NCBI RefSeq assembly: GCF_004924335.1
Contig: NZ_CP024633.1
Span: 1,364,001-1,428,000 of the forward strand
DNA from: Mycobacteroides salmoniphilum
Lineage (GTDB): Bacteria > Actinomycetota > Actinomycetes > Mycobacteriales > Mycobacteriaceae
Reading direction: 5' to 3'
DNA length: 64,000 nt
Part shown: positions 34,207-42,255 of the stretch, piece by piece
Numbering within the stretch: the first letter of the stretch is position 1
Layout of the letters: every line of letters starts with the position of its first letter
Notes under the pieces: generated by a model
Databases searched by the model: none
Told to the model about the DNA's origin: nothing
Seen by the model: the letters and a program-made list of their open reading frames with translations, nothing else
Translations under genes and position numbers: made by a program

Positions 34207-35424
34207 ATGACCCAGGGTCGTCCACGCCTGTTGGTTGGCGCGCGTCGGCGGTGGGCGTCCGTGCTCGTTCTCCCGATCGTGGCGATGGCTGTGCTGGCCG
34301 GGTGCTCGAGTACCGCGTCCCAGGAACCGCCGAAAGTCATTGACAAGGCAACGCCTTACGCCGATCTGTTGGTACCCAAGTTGGCGATGTCGGTGAAGGA
34401 TGGCGCCGTCGGCGTCCCGGTCGATGCGCCCGTGACGGTGACTGCGGGCGAGGGCGTGCTCGGAACCGTCACCATGGTCAACTCCGATGGCAAAGAGATC
34501 GCCGGCGAGGTCGGTCCCGATGGTGTGAGCTGGTCCACCACCGAGCCGCTCGGCTATGACAAGCAGTACACCCTGAGTGCCGATGCCCGGGGCCTTGGCG
34601 GGCAGGCCCGTGCCAATGCGACGTTCCGCACTCATTCGCCGGACAACATGACGATGCCGTATGTCATGCCGGGGGACGGTGAGGTAGTCGGCATCGGGCA
34701 GACGGTCGCCATCAGGTTCGACGAGAGCATTCCGAATCGGGCCGCGGCAGAGAAGGCCATCAAGATCACCACGAACCCACCCGTCGAGGGTGCGTTCTAT
34801 TGGTTGAACAACCGCGAAGTGCGTTGGCGCCCAGAGGCGTTCTGGGAGCCCGGAACATCGGTCGACGTGAAGGTCAACACCTACGGGGTGGACCTGGGCA
34901 ACGGCGTCTTCGGGCAGGACAACGTGACGTCCCGTTTCGCCATCGGCGACGCGATCATCAGCCGCGTGGATGACAACAACAAGGTCGTCAACGTCGAGCG
35001 GAACGGCGAGATCATCAAGACGATGCCGACGTCGATGGGTAAGGACAAGGCGCCCACCAACAACGGCACCTACATCATCGGCGAGCGGTTCAAGGATCTG
35101 ATCATGGATTCCTCGACCTACGGCGTCGCGGTCAATTCGCCCGACGGATACCGCACCAAGGTGCAGTACGCCACCCAGATGTCCTATAGCGGGATCTACG
35201 TGCACGCCGCACCGTGGTCCGTCGGTGCGCAGGGGCGCACCAACACCAGCCACGGCTGCCTGAATGTCAGCACCGCGAACGCAAAATGGTTCTACGAGAA
35301 CACCAAACGTGGTGACATCGTGATCGTCTCCAACACCGTCGGCCCGGTGCTATCCGGTACCGAGGGCCTGGGTGACTGGAACATCCCGTGGTCGCAATGG
35401 AAGGCCGGAAACACCCGGAACTAG
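34207..35424 (+). CDS. ldtB: L,D-transpeptidase, LdtMt2 (LdtB) type lipoprotein
   Basis: A 405-residue cell-wall enzyme that forms 3-3 crosslinks between meso-diaminopimelate residues of peptidoglycan and is the target of carbapenems. Residues 1-35 are a signal peptide with lipobox MAVLAGC, so it is a lipoprotein outside the membrane. Two immunoglobulin-like domains (about 50-250) precede the YkuD catalytic domain with the motif HAAPWS...TSHGCLNVS; the nucleophile is Cys351 and His349 lies in SHGC. The C-terminal IPWSQW extension is also found in LdtMt2. ATG 34207 follows GGGAG at 7 bases. Position beside tRNA-Lys matches Rv2518c. All catalytic residues are intact. Confidence 0.95.
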   Translation: MTQGRPRLLVGARRRWASVLVLPIVAMAVLAGCSSTASQEPPKVIDKATPYADLLVPKLAMSVKDGAVGVPVDAPVTVTAGEGVLGTVTMVNSDGKEIAGEVGPDGVSWSTTEPLGYDKQYTLSADARGLGGQARANATFRTHSPDNMTMPYVMPGDGEVVGIGQTVAIRFDESIPNRAAAEKAIKITTNPPVEGAFYWLNNREVRWRPEAFWEPGTSVDVKVNTYGVDLGNGVFGQDNVTSRFAIGDAIISRVDDNNKVVNVERNGEIIKTMPTSMGKDKAPTNNGTYIIGERFKDLIMDSSTYGVAVNSPDGYRTKVQYATQMSYSGIYVHAAPWSVGAQGRTNTSHGCLNVSTANAKWFYENTKRGDIVIVSNTVGPVLSGTEGLGDWNIPWSQWKAGNTRN

Positions 35425-35455
35425 CGGTATCGCATCTGAGTGGTCCACCGCACGC

Positions 35456-35705
35456 TCACCGCTCAAGCTCGCTACGGGCTACTGCGAGGTCAACCACGGG
35501 CCGGTAAGCGGCGACACGCTCCGCGGTCCACCCGGGAAGACCGAGTGCCGCCTCGTCGGTGGCGATCCGATAGATCAACGCGCGGATCGACTAGATCCCC
35601 GATCCGCCACGTCCCGCCCTGGCCGCCGGGCAGCGCGACGGGTTCGCCGGACGTGCCGAATGCGGCCAGCACCGTCTTCGGCGGGATTGCATGCGGTGAC
35701 GGCAT
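35456..35705 (-). pseudogene. Internally deleted remnant of a TIGR02569-like gene
   Basis: The first 40 codons from ATG 35705 read as an intact N-terminus (PPKTVLAAFGTSGEPVALPG, then GGQGGTWRIGDLV). The frame then changes near 35595-35605, and another frame gives an intact C-terminus (ALIYRIATDEAALGLPGWTA, then ERVAAYRPVVDLAVA) ending in TGA at 35456. In TIGR02569-family proteins (about 270-290 residues, kinase-like fold) such segments lie at the two ends, so roughly 600 bases from the middle appear to be lost. What remains cannot be functional. The family name rests on remembered similarity. Confidence 0.7.
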
Positions 35706-35785
35706 ATCACAGGGTCGCACTCGGACTCACGACTTGTATGCAACGTGCGCCCCGCTTCGGGCGTACGGGGCTTTCGGTCGGCCGT

Positions 35786-36673
35786 TTAGCCTTCGATGAC
35801 CTTCTGATCGAGCACTCGCTTGGACGGCACCATGATGATCGACTTGGAGTTGTCGCGGTCGCGGTAGGCGGACTCCAGGATCGACGGGATGCTCTCGAGC
35901 TTGCCGTGCACGCTCATGAGCTGCTCCAGGATTGAGATGCGCTGCTGGCCAACCTCTTCCACCGAGCGGCGGGCCTGGTCCAGGCGGCGCTCGATCTGCT
36001 CGTCGGCCAGGCGCAGGCGGCGTTCTGCCTCGTCCTTGGCATCGGTAAGGCGCTTCTCGCACTCGGCCTGCGTGCTGCGTCGTTGCTCATCGACGGTCGA
36101 TTGGGTGTCGGTACGCAGCTTGGTCAGCTCTTCGTCCAGCTCCGTCTCGGCCTTTTCGCGCCGCTTTGCCTCCGCCGAGCGGAGTCGCTCGGACTCGCTG
36201 ACCGCCTGGGCGACAATCTGATTGGCTTCCTCGCGCGCACGCGCCATGACCTCGGTGTACTCGGTCTCCAGCGCGCTCTGTCGCGCCGCCATGTCGGCGA
36301 GCATTTCCTTGTGCTTAGTGCGCATGGCTTCGGCATCGGACTTGGCGGCGGCGACCAGCGCGGCCGACTCGGTGCGTGCCTCGCTCTGCATCTCGGAGAC
36401 CTCATCGACGGCGATGCGGAGCATCTTGGCCATCCGGTCGGTCATCGCGTGCGCCGACGGTGAGGTGTCGTTGAGGTTGGATACCTCGTCCTTGAGGGAG
36501 GAGACCTGCTTGGTGGTTTCCTCGAGACGAGTCTTGAGAGTCTCCACGTCGTTCAGTCCGGACTGATGCATGATCGTCAGCCGGCTGATGTACTCGTTGA
36601 CTTCGATCGGGTCGTACCCGTTGCGAGTGCGAGTGAAATTCCGAGTGGACTCGTTAGCGGTTGTCACGGTCAC
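35786..36673 (-). CDS. DivIVA-like coiled-coil protein
   Basis: A 295-residue, highly charged protein. Residues 10-40 resemble the membrane-binding DivIVA N-domain (TRTRNGYDPIEVNEYISRLT), then nearly all of residues 40-270 is predicted coiled coil (LKTRLEETTKQVSSLKDEVS, AKRREKAETELDEELTKL and similar) with many Ala, Glu, Arg and Lys. Such proteins in mycobacteria (Wag31, SepIVA and the Rv1682-type protein) organise polar growth or septation. GTG 36673 has AAGGGG upstream; the longer frame adds 46 residues of no coiled-coil character. It lies alone between ldtB and tRNA-His; a link to cell-wall growth is inferred. Confidence 0.8.
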   Translation of the reverse strand: MTVTTANESTRNFTRTRNGYDPIEVNEYISRLTIMHQSGLNDVETLKTRLEETTKQVSSLKDEVSNLNDTSPSAHAMTDRMAKMLRIAVDEVSEMQSEARTESAALVAAAKSDAEAMRTKHKEMLADMAARQSALETEYTEVMARAREEANQIVAQAVSESERLRSAEAKRREKAETELDEELTKLRTDTQSTVDEQRRSTQAECEKRLTDAKDEAERRLRLADEQIERRLDQARRSVEEVGQQRISILEQLMSVHGKLESIPSILESAYRDRDNSKSIIMVPSKRVLDQKVIEG

Positions 36674-36755
36674 TAGTACCCCTTGAAGCAGGCCATGGAA
36701 GTAATGGGAGGGCGTTAGCCCGCGAAGAGTATGACACGCGTTACCAGTTCCCGTA

Positions 36756-36800
36756 TACCAATGTTGGTAAAGACTGGATCGTGACGTAACCAGATTTACC
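36756..36800. promoter_or_regulatory. Inverted repeats upstream of the DivIVA-like gene
   Basis: TACCAA-TG-TTGGTA (36756-36769) is a perfect palindrome, and GGTAAAGACTGG (36766-36777) pairs with CCAGATTTACC (36790-36800) with one bulge. They lie 80-130 bases upstream of the DivIVA-like start in otherwise non-coding sequence, so they could be a regulator site. No known motif was recognised. Confidence 0.35.
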
Positions 36801-36850
36801 GTGGTCGACATGCCTGGTCATGGGGCCAATATTGATCAGTACGTTCAGGT

Positions 36851-37090
36851 GTGATCGATGCCAGCATGCGCGCCGTGGATTCCCCGCCGGCGCGTCGCTT
36901 CGTGAAAGTGATTTGCTATCTAATTTTGACGACAGTCACTGCCGGTATGTGCTTTTCGGGCCTGTTGGTTTGCCATAGATCGCGTCGTGAAACGTATTGC
37001 CTACAGAGGGCGTTTCCTGAAACCGATCTTGATCGCTCGATCCCAGGTAGCGATAGTGCCGCCTACCTGATCGCGGTATGGGGTATCTAG
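36851..37090 (+). CDS. Doubtful small membrane protein
   Basis: A 79-codon frame in the 550-base gap between the DivIVA-like gene and tRNA-His. It has a basic N-terminus (ARRFVKV) and one hydrophobic helix (ICYLILTTVTAGMCFSGLLV) followed by a polar tail. Start is GTG 36851 (or ATG 36866) with no clear ribosome binding site, and its third-position base use is poorer in G+C than that of neighbouring genes. It may be a small single-pass protein or chance. The remainder of 36674-37188 shows only the palindromes listed. Confidence 0.25.
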   Translation: MIDASMRAVDSPPARRFVKVICYLILTTVTAGMCFSGLLVCHRSRRETYCLQRAFPETDLDRSIPGSDSAAYLIAVWGI

Positions 37091-37188
37091 CTCGGCGCGA
37101 CGGTTCGTGCCGCGACCGTGTCGCGGACCAGGAAGAACGGCACGGCGGTGCCGACGGTCAGCGTCTCAGACGTTCGAACGTGAGAAAC

Positions 37189-37222
37189 GGAATCGCCGCC
37201 TACTTGCGTAGACGGCGATTCC
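37189..37222 (-). terminator. Terminator of the tRNA-His gene
   Basis: GGAATCGCCG pairs perfectly with CGGCGATTCC, with an inner CTAC/GTAG stem and a TTGC loop, 5 bases beyond the encoded CCA. On the minus strand it is followed by GTTTCTC. Confidence 0.8.
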
Positions 37223-37226
37223 GATA

Positions 37227-37303
37227 TGGGGTGGCTGACGGGACTCGAACCCGCGACAGCCAGGATCACAACCTGGTGCTCTACCAACTGAACTACAGCC
37301 ACC
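37227..37303 (-). tRNA. hisT: tRNA-His (anticodon GUG)
   Basis: On the minus strand: extra G at position -1 opposite the discriminator C, acceptor GTGGCTG/CAGCCAC, D arm TAGTTCAGTTGGTAGAGC, anticodon stem CCAGG/CCTGG with loop TTGTGAT (anticodon GTG), T arm CGGGTTCGAGTCCCG, and an encoded CCA (37227-37229). The G-1:C73 pair is the tRNA-His identity element. Next to orn as in M. tuberculosis. Confidence 0.96.
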
Positions 37304-37349
37304 ATTGCCGCGCGAAGCGGCGTGAAAGATCTTAACCGGTGAGGGCGCC

Positions 37350-37976
37350 TTAGGCCGAATCGGTATCCGGAGCGTTATCCAAGTTCGCCACGATCGCGAC
37401 AAGGTCACTGGTAGAGGGCCCGGGGTCGGGAACGAATGCCGCGCGCCGGTAGTAGCGCAGCTCGCGGATCGACTCCTTGATGTCGGCGAGGGCCCGGTGG
37501 GCCAATCCCTTGTCGGGCTGGCCGAAGTAGATCCGCGGGTACCAGCGGCGGCAGAGCTCCTTGATGGAGCTGACGTCGATCATCCGGTAATGCAGGAAGT
37601 CATCGAGCTGCGGCATATCCCGTGCGATGAATCCGCGGTCGGTGGCAATGGAGTTCCCGGCCAGGGGAGCGACCTTGGCGGCGGGCACATGCTGGCGGAT
37701 GTAGTCGAGCACCAGCGCCTCGGCCTCTTCCAGGGTGACCGTCGACTTGCGGACCTCATTGGTGAGCCCGGACTTGGCATGCATGTCCTTGACCACCGGA
37801 GGCATCGCGGCCAGGGCCGCGTCATCGGCGTGAATGACGAGGTCGATGCCCTCGCCGAGGATGTTGAGATCGCCGTCGGTGACAAGGGCGGCGATCTCGA
37901 TCAGCTTGTCCGAGCCGAGGTCGAGCCCCGTCATCTCGCAGTCGATCCAGACCAGTTCTTCGCGTGGAGCGCTCAC
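37350..37976 (-). CDS. orn: Oligoribonuclease Orn
   Basis: A 208-residue DEDDh exonuclease that degrades RNA oligomers of two to five nucleotides, including pGpG from cyclic di-GMP turnover. Exo I motif [20 protein letters not shown] (Asp and Glu), Exo II region [15 protein letters not shown], then [18 protein letters not shown] and the Exo [14 protein letters not shown] with His and Asp; this is near identical to M. tuberculosis Orn (Rv2511). GTG 37976 is chosen since the M. tuberculosis protein begins only a few residues before [10 protein letters not shown]. It is transcribed alone, upstream of tRNA-His on the same strand and divergent from the ATPase gene. Confidence 0.97.
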   Translation of the reverse strand: MSAPREELVWIDCEMTGLDLGSDKLIEIAALVTDGDLNILGEGIDLVIHADDAALAAMPPVVKDMHAKSGLTNEVRKSTVTLEEAEALVLDYIRQHVPAAKVAPLAGNSIATDRGFIARDMPQLDDFLHYRMIDVSSIKELCRRWYPRIYFGQPDKGLAHRALADIKESIRELRYYRRAAFVPDPGPSTSDLVAIVANLDNAPDTDSA

Positions 37977-38103
37977 AGTCTGACCACAGTAGCGGTACGT
38001 GTGATCCGCGAGTGTGACGTCAGCACGGAATTTCGCGAGCAATCCTGTGTCGACGCCACACCGAGCGATGACGGAGTCGCTTTGGGGCGTTAGGGTCGTG
38101 GCC

Positions 38104-39630
38104 ATGGCCGAGCAGACCACCGCGGGAGCCACGCCCGCACAGCAGATCGCCGCCGGATACGCCACCACAGGTCAGGCACTTGAACTGGGGTCGGTCGTGG
38201 TGGACGGCACCGTCGACCCGGCGGCGCGTATCCGCATTCCGTTGGCGACCCTCAACCGGCACGGCCTCATCGCCGGCGCGACCGGTACAGGCAAGACCAA
38301 GACCCTTCAGGTGATCGCCGAGCAGCTCAGCGCCGCCGGAGTGCCTGTGGTCATGGCCGACGTCAAGGGCGACCTGTCCGGCATCTCCAAGCCCGGCGAG
38401 GCCAGCGATAAGACGGCGGCTCGCGCCAAGGACACCGGTGACGACTGGGCGGCCTCGGGCTTTCCGACGGAGTTCGTCTCCCTCGGTACCACTGGGATCG
38501 GTGTGCCCGTCCGTGCCACCATCCGCAGCTTCGGGCCGATTTTGTTGTCAAAGGTGCTGGGGCTCAACGCCACCCAGGAATCAACGCTGGGGCTGATCTT
38601 CCACTGGGCGGATCAACAGCAGCTACCACTGCAGGATCTGAAGGATCTGCGCGCGGTCATCACGTACCTGACCAGCGATGAGGGCAAGGCGGATCTGAAG
38701 AACCTCGGTGGCGTGTCGGCGGCGACGGCGGGCGTGATCCTGCGAGCGCTGATCAATCTGGAGGCCGACGGTGGCGACACATTCTTCGGCGAACCCGAAA
38801 TCGATCCGAACGATCTGATGCGTACGTCCGGAGACAAGGGCGTTATCACGCTTGTCGAGCTAGGGGCGCAGGCTGCGCGGCCGGTTCTGTTCTCCACTTT
38901 TCTGATGTGGATTCTGTCTAACCTGTTCACGAAGCTGCCTGAGGTCGGCGACGTTGACAAGCCGAAGCTCGTGTTCATCTTCGACGAGGCGCACCTGCTG
39001 TTCGCCGACGCGTCGAAGGCGTTCCTGGAGCAGGTGGAGCAGACGGTCAAGCTCATCCGTTCCAAGGGTGTTGGCGTGTTCTTCTGCACCCAGCTGCCCA
39101 CCGACGTGCCCAACAACGTGCTCTCGCAGCTGGGTGCGCGCGTTCAGCACGCGTTGCGCGCGTTCACCCCCGAGGACCAGCAGGCCCTTACCAAGACCGT
39201 CAAGACCTATCCCAAGACCGATGTGTACGACATGGGCACGGCGCTGACCTCGCTGGGCATCGGCGAGGCGATCGTTACGGTGCTCTCTGAGAGGGGCGCG
39301 CCGACGCCGGTGGCGTGGACCCGGATGCGTGCGCCGCGTTCGCTGATGGCCGCCATCGGTGACGACGCCATCAAGGCCGCCGCCGAGTCCAGCCCCCTCC
39401 AATCCAAATACGGCCAGACGGTCGATTCGCGATCGGCCTTCGAGGTTCTCGCCGAGAAGGCGGCCCAGGCAGAGCAGGACGCCCCCGTCGGGGAGGCTCC
39501 CGCGAAGAAGGGCGCCAAACCGGTACCTGAGAAGCCCAGCTGGTGGCGGCGTCTGCTCAGCAACAGGAGCTTTCAGAGCTTCCTCAGCGCGCTGGGCAAG
39601 CAGCTCATCCGCAATATGGGTAAGAAGTAA
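38104..39630 (+). CDS. HerA-like ATPase, DUF853 family (Rv2510c homologue)
   Basis: A 508-residue P-loop ATPase. Walker [12 protein letters not shown] lies near residues 58-68, Walker B is [14 protein letters not shown] (about 288-301), and [26 protein letters not shown] contains the arginine finger and sensor region of HerA/FtsK-type motors. DUF853 members are annotated as putative helicases; the cellular role is unknown. The C-terminal 50 residues are basic ([18 protein letters not shown]), perhaps for nucleic acid or membrane binding. ATG 38104 is the start that matches the M. tuberculosis protein. Neighbourhood with orn is conserved. Confidence 0.9.
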   Translation: MAEQTTAGATPAQQIAAGYATTGQALELGSVVVDGTVDPAARIRIPLATLNRHGLIAGATGTGKTKTLQVIAEQLSAAGVPVVMADVKGDLSGISKPGEASDKTAARAKDTGDDWAASGFPTEFVSLGTTGIGVPVRATIRSFGPILLSKVLGLNATQESTLGLIFHWADQQQLPLQDLKDLRAVITYLTSDEGKADLKNLGGVSAATAGVILRALINLEADGGDTFFGEPEIDPNDLMRTSGDKGVITLVELGAQAARPVLFSTFLMWILSNLFTKLPEVGDVDKPKLVFIFDEAHLLFADASKAFLEQVEQTVKLIRSKGVGVFFCTQLPTDVPNNVLSQLGARVQHALRAFTPEDQQALTKTVKTYPKTDVYDMGTALTSLGIGEAIVTVLSERGAPTPVAWTRMRAPRSLMAAIGDDAIKAAAESSPLQSKYGQTVDSRSAFEVLAEKAAQAEQDAPVGEAPAKKGAKPVPEKPSWWRRLLSNRSFQSFLSALGKQLIRNMGKK

Positions 39631-39665
39631 GGTCGGGACAGATCGTGCGTAGTCGCCGCTGAGAC

Positions 39666-40616
39666 CTAGGCGTCTGCCGCCCGTTTCGATTGTGGGACAA
39701 AATCTTTGGGCAGCATGCGGGATCGCCGCCAGAGGTGCTCCACCAGTCGGCCTTCGAGCATGTTGGCCTCGTCCATGACGCGGACCAGACGCTCGCCGAA
39801 GAACCGCAGATTCGCGTGATAGTGCGGATTGCGTAGGGCCGTCCATGCCGTTCGCAAAGGCGGAAGTCCGGCATCGCGGTACACGGCCGGTTGCACCATG
39901 ACCAGTGGCACCACCGCCGCGCCGGCGGCAACGATCAAGCGCTCCACGGCCATACGGGCACGGCCGGTGCGTGCGACGGCCCGGTTCAGCGCCACGCGCG
40001 CGTAGCTGATGTGCCGGGCCTCCTCCACGACGTGGATTTTGGCGATCGCCCGGGTGCGGGGCTGGAGCGTCTCGTCGTTCATGGTCTGACGCTGTAGCCG
40101 ATCCAATATTTCCTCGACCATGAGCATCATCGAGAAGATCGTCGCCGACAGCGGGGCGAGGGCGGTGATGCCCACCAAGGCCCGGGCAATCATCGGCGGG
40201 TCATAGCTGCGATCACTCAGTGTGTTGATCTGGCGGCCGAACATCACCGAGTGGCGACACTCGTCGGCGACCTCGGTCAGCGCGTATTGCGCTGTGGCGC
40301 TGCGGGGGTCGCTGACCGAGGCCAGCTTGAGCATGGGGTGCATCAGGGCGCTCTCGGCGAGAATGCCCCAGCTGGCCAGGGCCGACGCCTCCAGGCGTCC
40401 GAGCCGAATCTTCTCCTCCTCGGTCATCCGGTCGAAGATCTTTGTGCCGTACAGCGAGATGTATTTGTCGGGCACATAGCGCAGTCCCGGAACGTCGGGT
40501 GCATCCCAATCGACGTCCACCTCCGGGTTGTAGGAGCGCTCGACCGATGAACGCAGGAGCCGTACTGCCGTCCGCTCGATGGGTGAGTCGTCTTCGACGA
40601 TGGGCGTTTGTGACAT
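39666..40616 (-). CDS. AurF-type diiron oxygenase
   Basis: A 316-residue helical ferritin-like protein of the AurF family (PF11583), which includes the p-aminobenzoate N-oxygenase AurF. Iron ligands are visible in EASALASWGILAESAL, in EVADECRHSVMF (Glu-x-x-His) and in HVVEEARHISYAR (Glu-x-x-His plus a further His), the three ligand helices of the site. Several mycobacterial members are annotated only as diiron oxygenases and their substrate is unknown. It is divergent from a tetR gene with two overlapping palindromes in the gap, so expression is probably induced by a small molecule. Confidence 0.88.
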   Translation of the reverse strand: MSQTPIVEDDSPIERTAVRLLRSSVERSYNPEVDVDWDAPDVPGLRYVPDKYISLYGTKIFDRMTEEEKIRLGRLEASALASWGILAESALMHPMLKLASVSDPRSATAQYALTEVADECRHSVMFGRQINTLSDRSYDPPMIARALVGITALAPLSATIFSMMLMVEEILDRLQRQTMNDETLQPRTRAIAKIHVVEEARHISYARVALNRAVARTGRARMAVERLIVAAGAAVVPLVMVQPAVYRDAGLPPLRTAWTALRNPHYHANLRFFGERLVRVMDEANMLEGRLVEHLWRRSRMLPKDFVPQSKRAADA

Positions 40617-40656
40617 GACGTGTCTCCCGCTGCTCGGTCCGCCAACTTCTTTAGAT

Positions 40657-40680
40657 GGTACTGAAAAGTACCGGGTACTT
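40657..40680. promoter_or_regulatory. Two overlapping palindromes, probable TetR operator
   Basis: GGTACT-GAAA-AGTACC (40657-40672) overlaps AAGTACC-G-GGTACTT (40666-40680); both have perfect arms and share the GTACC core. They lie between the divergent AurF and tetR genes, and the -10-like TAGAGT (40680-40685) of tetR abuts the second one, so autoregulation is likely. Confidence 0.75.
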
Positions 40681-40697
40681 AGAGTAGCGTCAATGGC

Positions 40698-41405
40698 ATG
40701 TCAGGTCACGGTGATGCCCGGCGTGAACGCTGGGTGCAGCACAAGGTGCGCGTGCGCCGGAAATTCGTCGCTGCGGCAGTGGTCGCGATCGAGAGAAACG
40801 GCCCGTCGGCCACAGTGGAGGATGTCGTCCGCGTGGCGCACTCCGCTAAACCCAAGCTGTACCGGCATTTTGAAGACCGCAATGATCTCTTCGACTCGGT
40901 GGCACAGGCCATGGTGGCGGGCGTCCGGCACCAGTTGACCGCGGCCGTCGACATCTGCATCCCGCCGCGACATTCCGCGCAGCGCGCCGCGTCCGTCTTT
41001 CTCGAGCTGGTGCAACGGTTCCCGCAATCGACGCGCTTCCTCGTCGAGCATCAGATGGTGAGCGTGCGGGGAAAGCCGGCCCCGGCTCTGCGTGACGACG
41101 GTGCGATCGCCGAACTCGCCGCGGTGATCTCGTCGTTTCTCGAGCGCGTCAACGTGCACCCGGCCGGCGCGGATCAGCTGGCCGCCGCGTTGATCGGCAC
41201 GGCGGCGACGACGGCGTTATGGCGAGCAGCTCGGGGCGCCGCACCTGACGAGGGCACCGGCGAACGCCTAGCTGAGACCTTGTGGGCCTCGATCGATGTG
41301 TTCCTGCGGTCGAAGGGTGTCATCATCGACCCGCAGCGAGCGCTCGATCCGGGGAAGGTCGAGACGGCCCGCGCGGCGCTACTGGACTTGCGGGGCGACG
41401 GTTAG
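40698..41405 (+). CDS. TetR-family transcriptional regulator
   Basis: A 235-residue repressor with a basic start (ARRERWVQHKVRVRRKF), HTH ATVEDVVRVAHSAKPKLYRHFED and linker RNDLFDSVAQAM. The ligand domain follows (ASVFLELVQRFPQSTRFLVE, LAAALIGTAATTALWRAAR). It probably controls the divergent AurF-type oxygenase gene through the palindromes between them. Its TAG stop overlaps the cmrA TAA stop on the other strand by 4 bases (TTAG). Confidence 0.88.
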   Translation: MSGHGDARRERWVQHKVRVRRKFVAAAVVAIERNGPSATVEDVVRVAHSAKPKLYRHFEDRNDLFDSVAQAMVAGVRHQLTAAVDICIPPRHSAQRAASVFLELVQRFPQSTRFLVEHQMVSVRGKPAPALRDDGAIAELAAVISSFLERVNVHPAGADQLAAALIGTAATTALWRAARGAAPDEGTGERLAETLWASIDVFLRSKGVIIDPQRALDPGKVETARAALLDLRGDG

Positions 41406-42205
41406 TCGCCGAGCTTCTTGTAGAAGCTGCCCACTATCGGGGCGACGATGGCGCGCGGCGCATAGCCGGCGGCCACCGACATTGCCTTCGACGTGATGCC
41501 GGGGACGACGCGCATCTTATTGCGTTCCAACGCATTCAGTGAGACCCGCGCGGTGTACTCCCCGTTGATCCACAGGAAGTCCGGAACCACTTTGTCGACG
41601 ATCGACGCCTCGGCGGGGTCGGGCTCGACGGTGCGCACCGGTCCGGGTGCGAGCAGCGTGACATGTACCCCGGTGCCTTTGAGTTCACCACGCAGCGACT
41701 CGGAGAAGGTGTTCGCGAATGCCTTGGTCGCCGCGTAGGTGGCGTTGTTGGGAATCGGGGAGTTACCGGCCGCCGATCCCGAGATCAGGATGCCGCCGGC
41801 TCCACGCTCGAGCATGCCGGGTAGCACCGCCAGCGTAAGGTCGTGCACCGCAACCGCGTTGAGCTGCACTTGCTTGCGTTCGCCCTCGGGGTCCAGATCG
41901 CGTATCGGCCCGAACGTCGCGGTTCCCGCGTTGTTGCACAAGATCGAGATGTTGCGCTCGGACAGCTCCTTGCAGAGCGCATCACGCGCGCCGGGGTCGG
42001 CGAGGTCCACCGCACGCACCTCGACGATCACGCCCGTCTTCTCGGTCAGGGTGTTCGCGAGGTCGCTGAGGATCTCGCCGCGACGAGCGGTGATGATGAG
42101 GTTGTGTCCGCGGGCGGCAAGCTCTTCAGCGAGCGCCGCTCCGATCCCCTGAGAGGCTCCGGTAACGACGGCGCGGGCATCGGGACTTGGTGCGGGTATC
42201 GGCAT
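41402..42205 (-). CDS. cmrA: Mycolate 3-oxo reductase CmrA (Rv2509 homologue)
   Basis: A 267-residue SDR, near identical in layout to Rv2509, which reduces the 3-oxo mycolic precursor to the mature mycolate after Pks13 condensation; the corynebacterial equivalent was named CmrA. Motifs: TGASQGIGAALAEELAARG (cofactor), NNAGTATFGPI, ISGSAAGNSPIPNNATYAATKAF with catalytic Ser, Tyr and Lys, and the C-terminal RNKMRVVPGITSKAMSV typical of this branch. ATG 42205 gives the same MPIPAPSPDARAVV start as Rv2509. The FAS-I and AcpS encoded 25 kb away feed the same mycolate pathway. Order with the next two genes is conserved with M. tuberculosis. Confidence 0.93.
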   Translation of the reverse strand: MPIPAPSPDARAVVTGASQGIGAALAEELAARGHNLIITARRGEILSDLANTLTEKTGVIVEVRAVDLADPGARDALCKELSERNISILCNNAGTATFGPIRDLDPEGERKQVQLNAVAVHDLTLAVLPGMLERGAGGILISGSAAGNSPIPNNATYAATKAFANTFSESLRGELKGTGVHVTLLAPGPVRTVEPDPAEASIVDKVVPDFLWINGEYTARVSLNALERNKMRVVPGITSKAMSVAAGYAPRAIVAPIVGSFYKKLGD

Positions 42206-42255
42206 GGGGCAATCGTAAAGGTTGCCCATCGCGCGCCAGGTTACGCTGGTCGGTA

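Noticed and set aside
35372..35935. Plus-strand frame of 187 codons after ldtB
   Set aside because: It runs through the end of ldtB, the antisense of the TIGR02569 remnant and the end of the DivIVA-like gene; it has no domain and poor composition.
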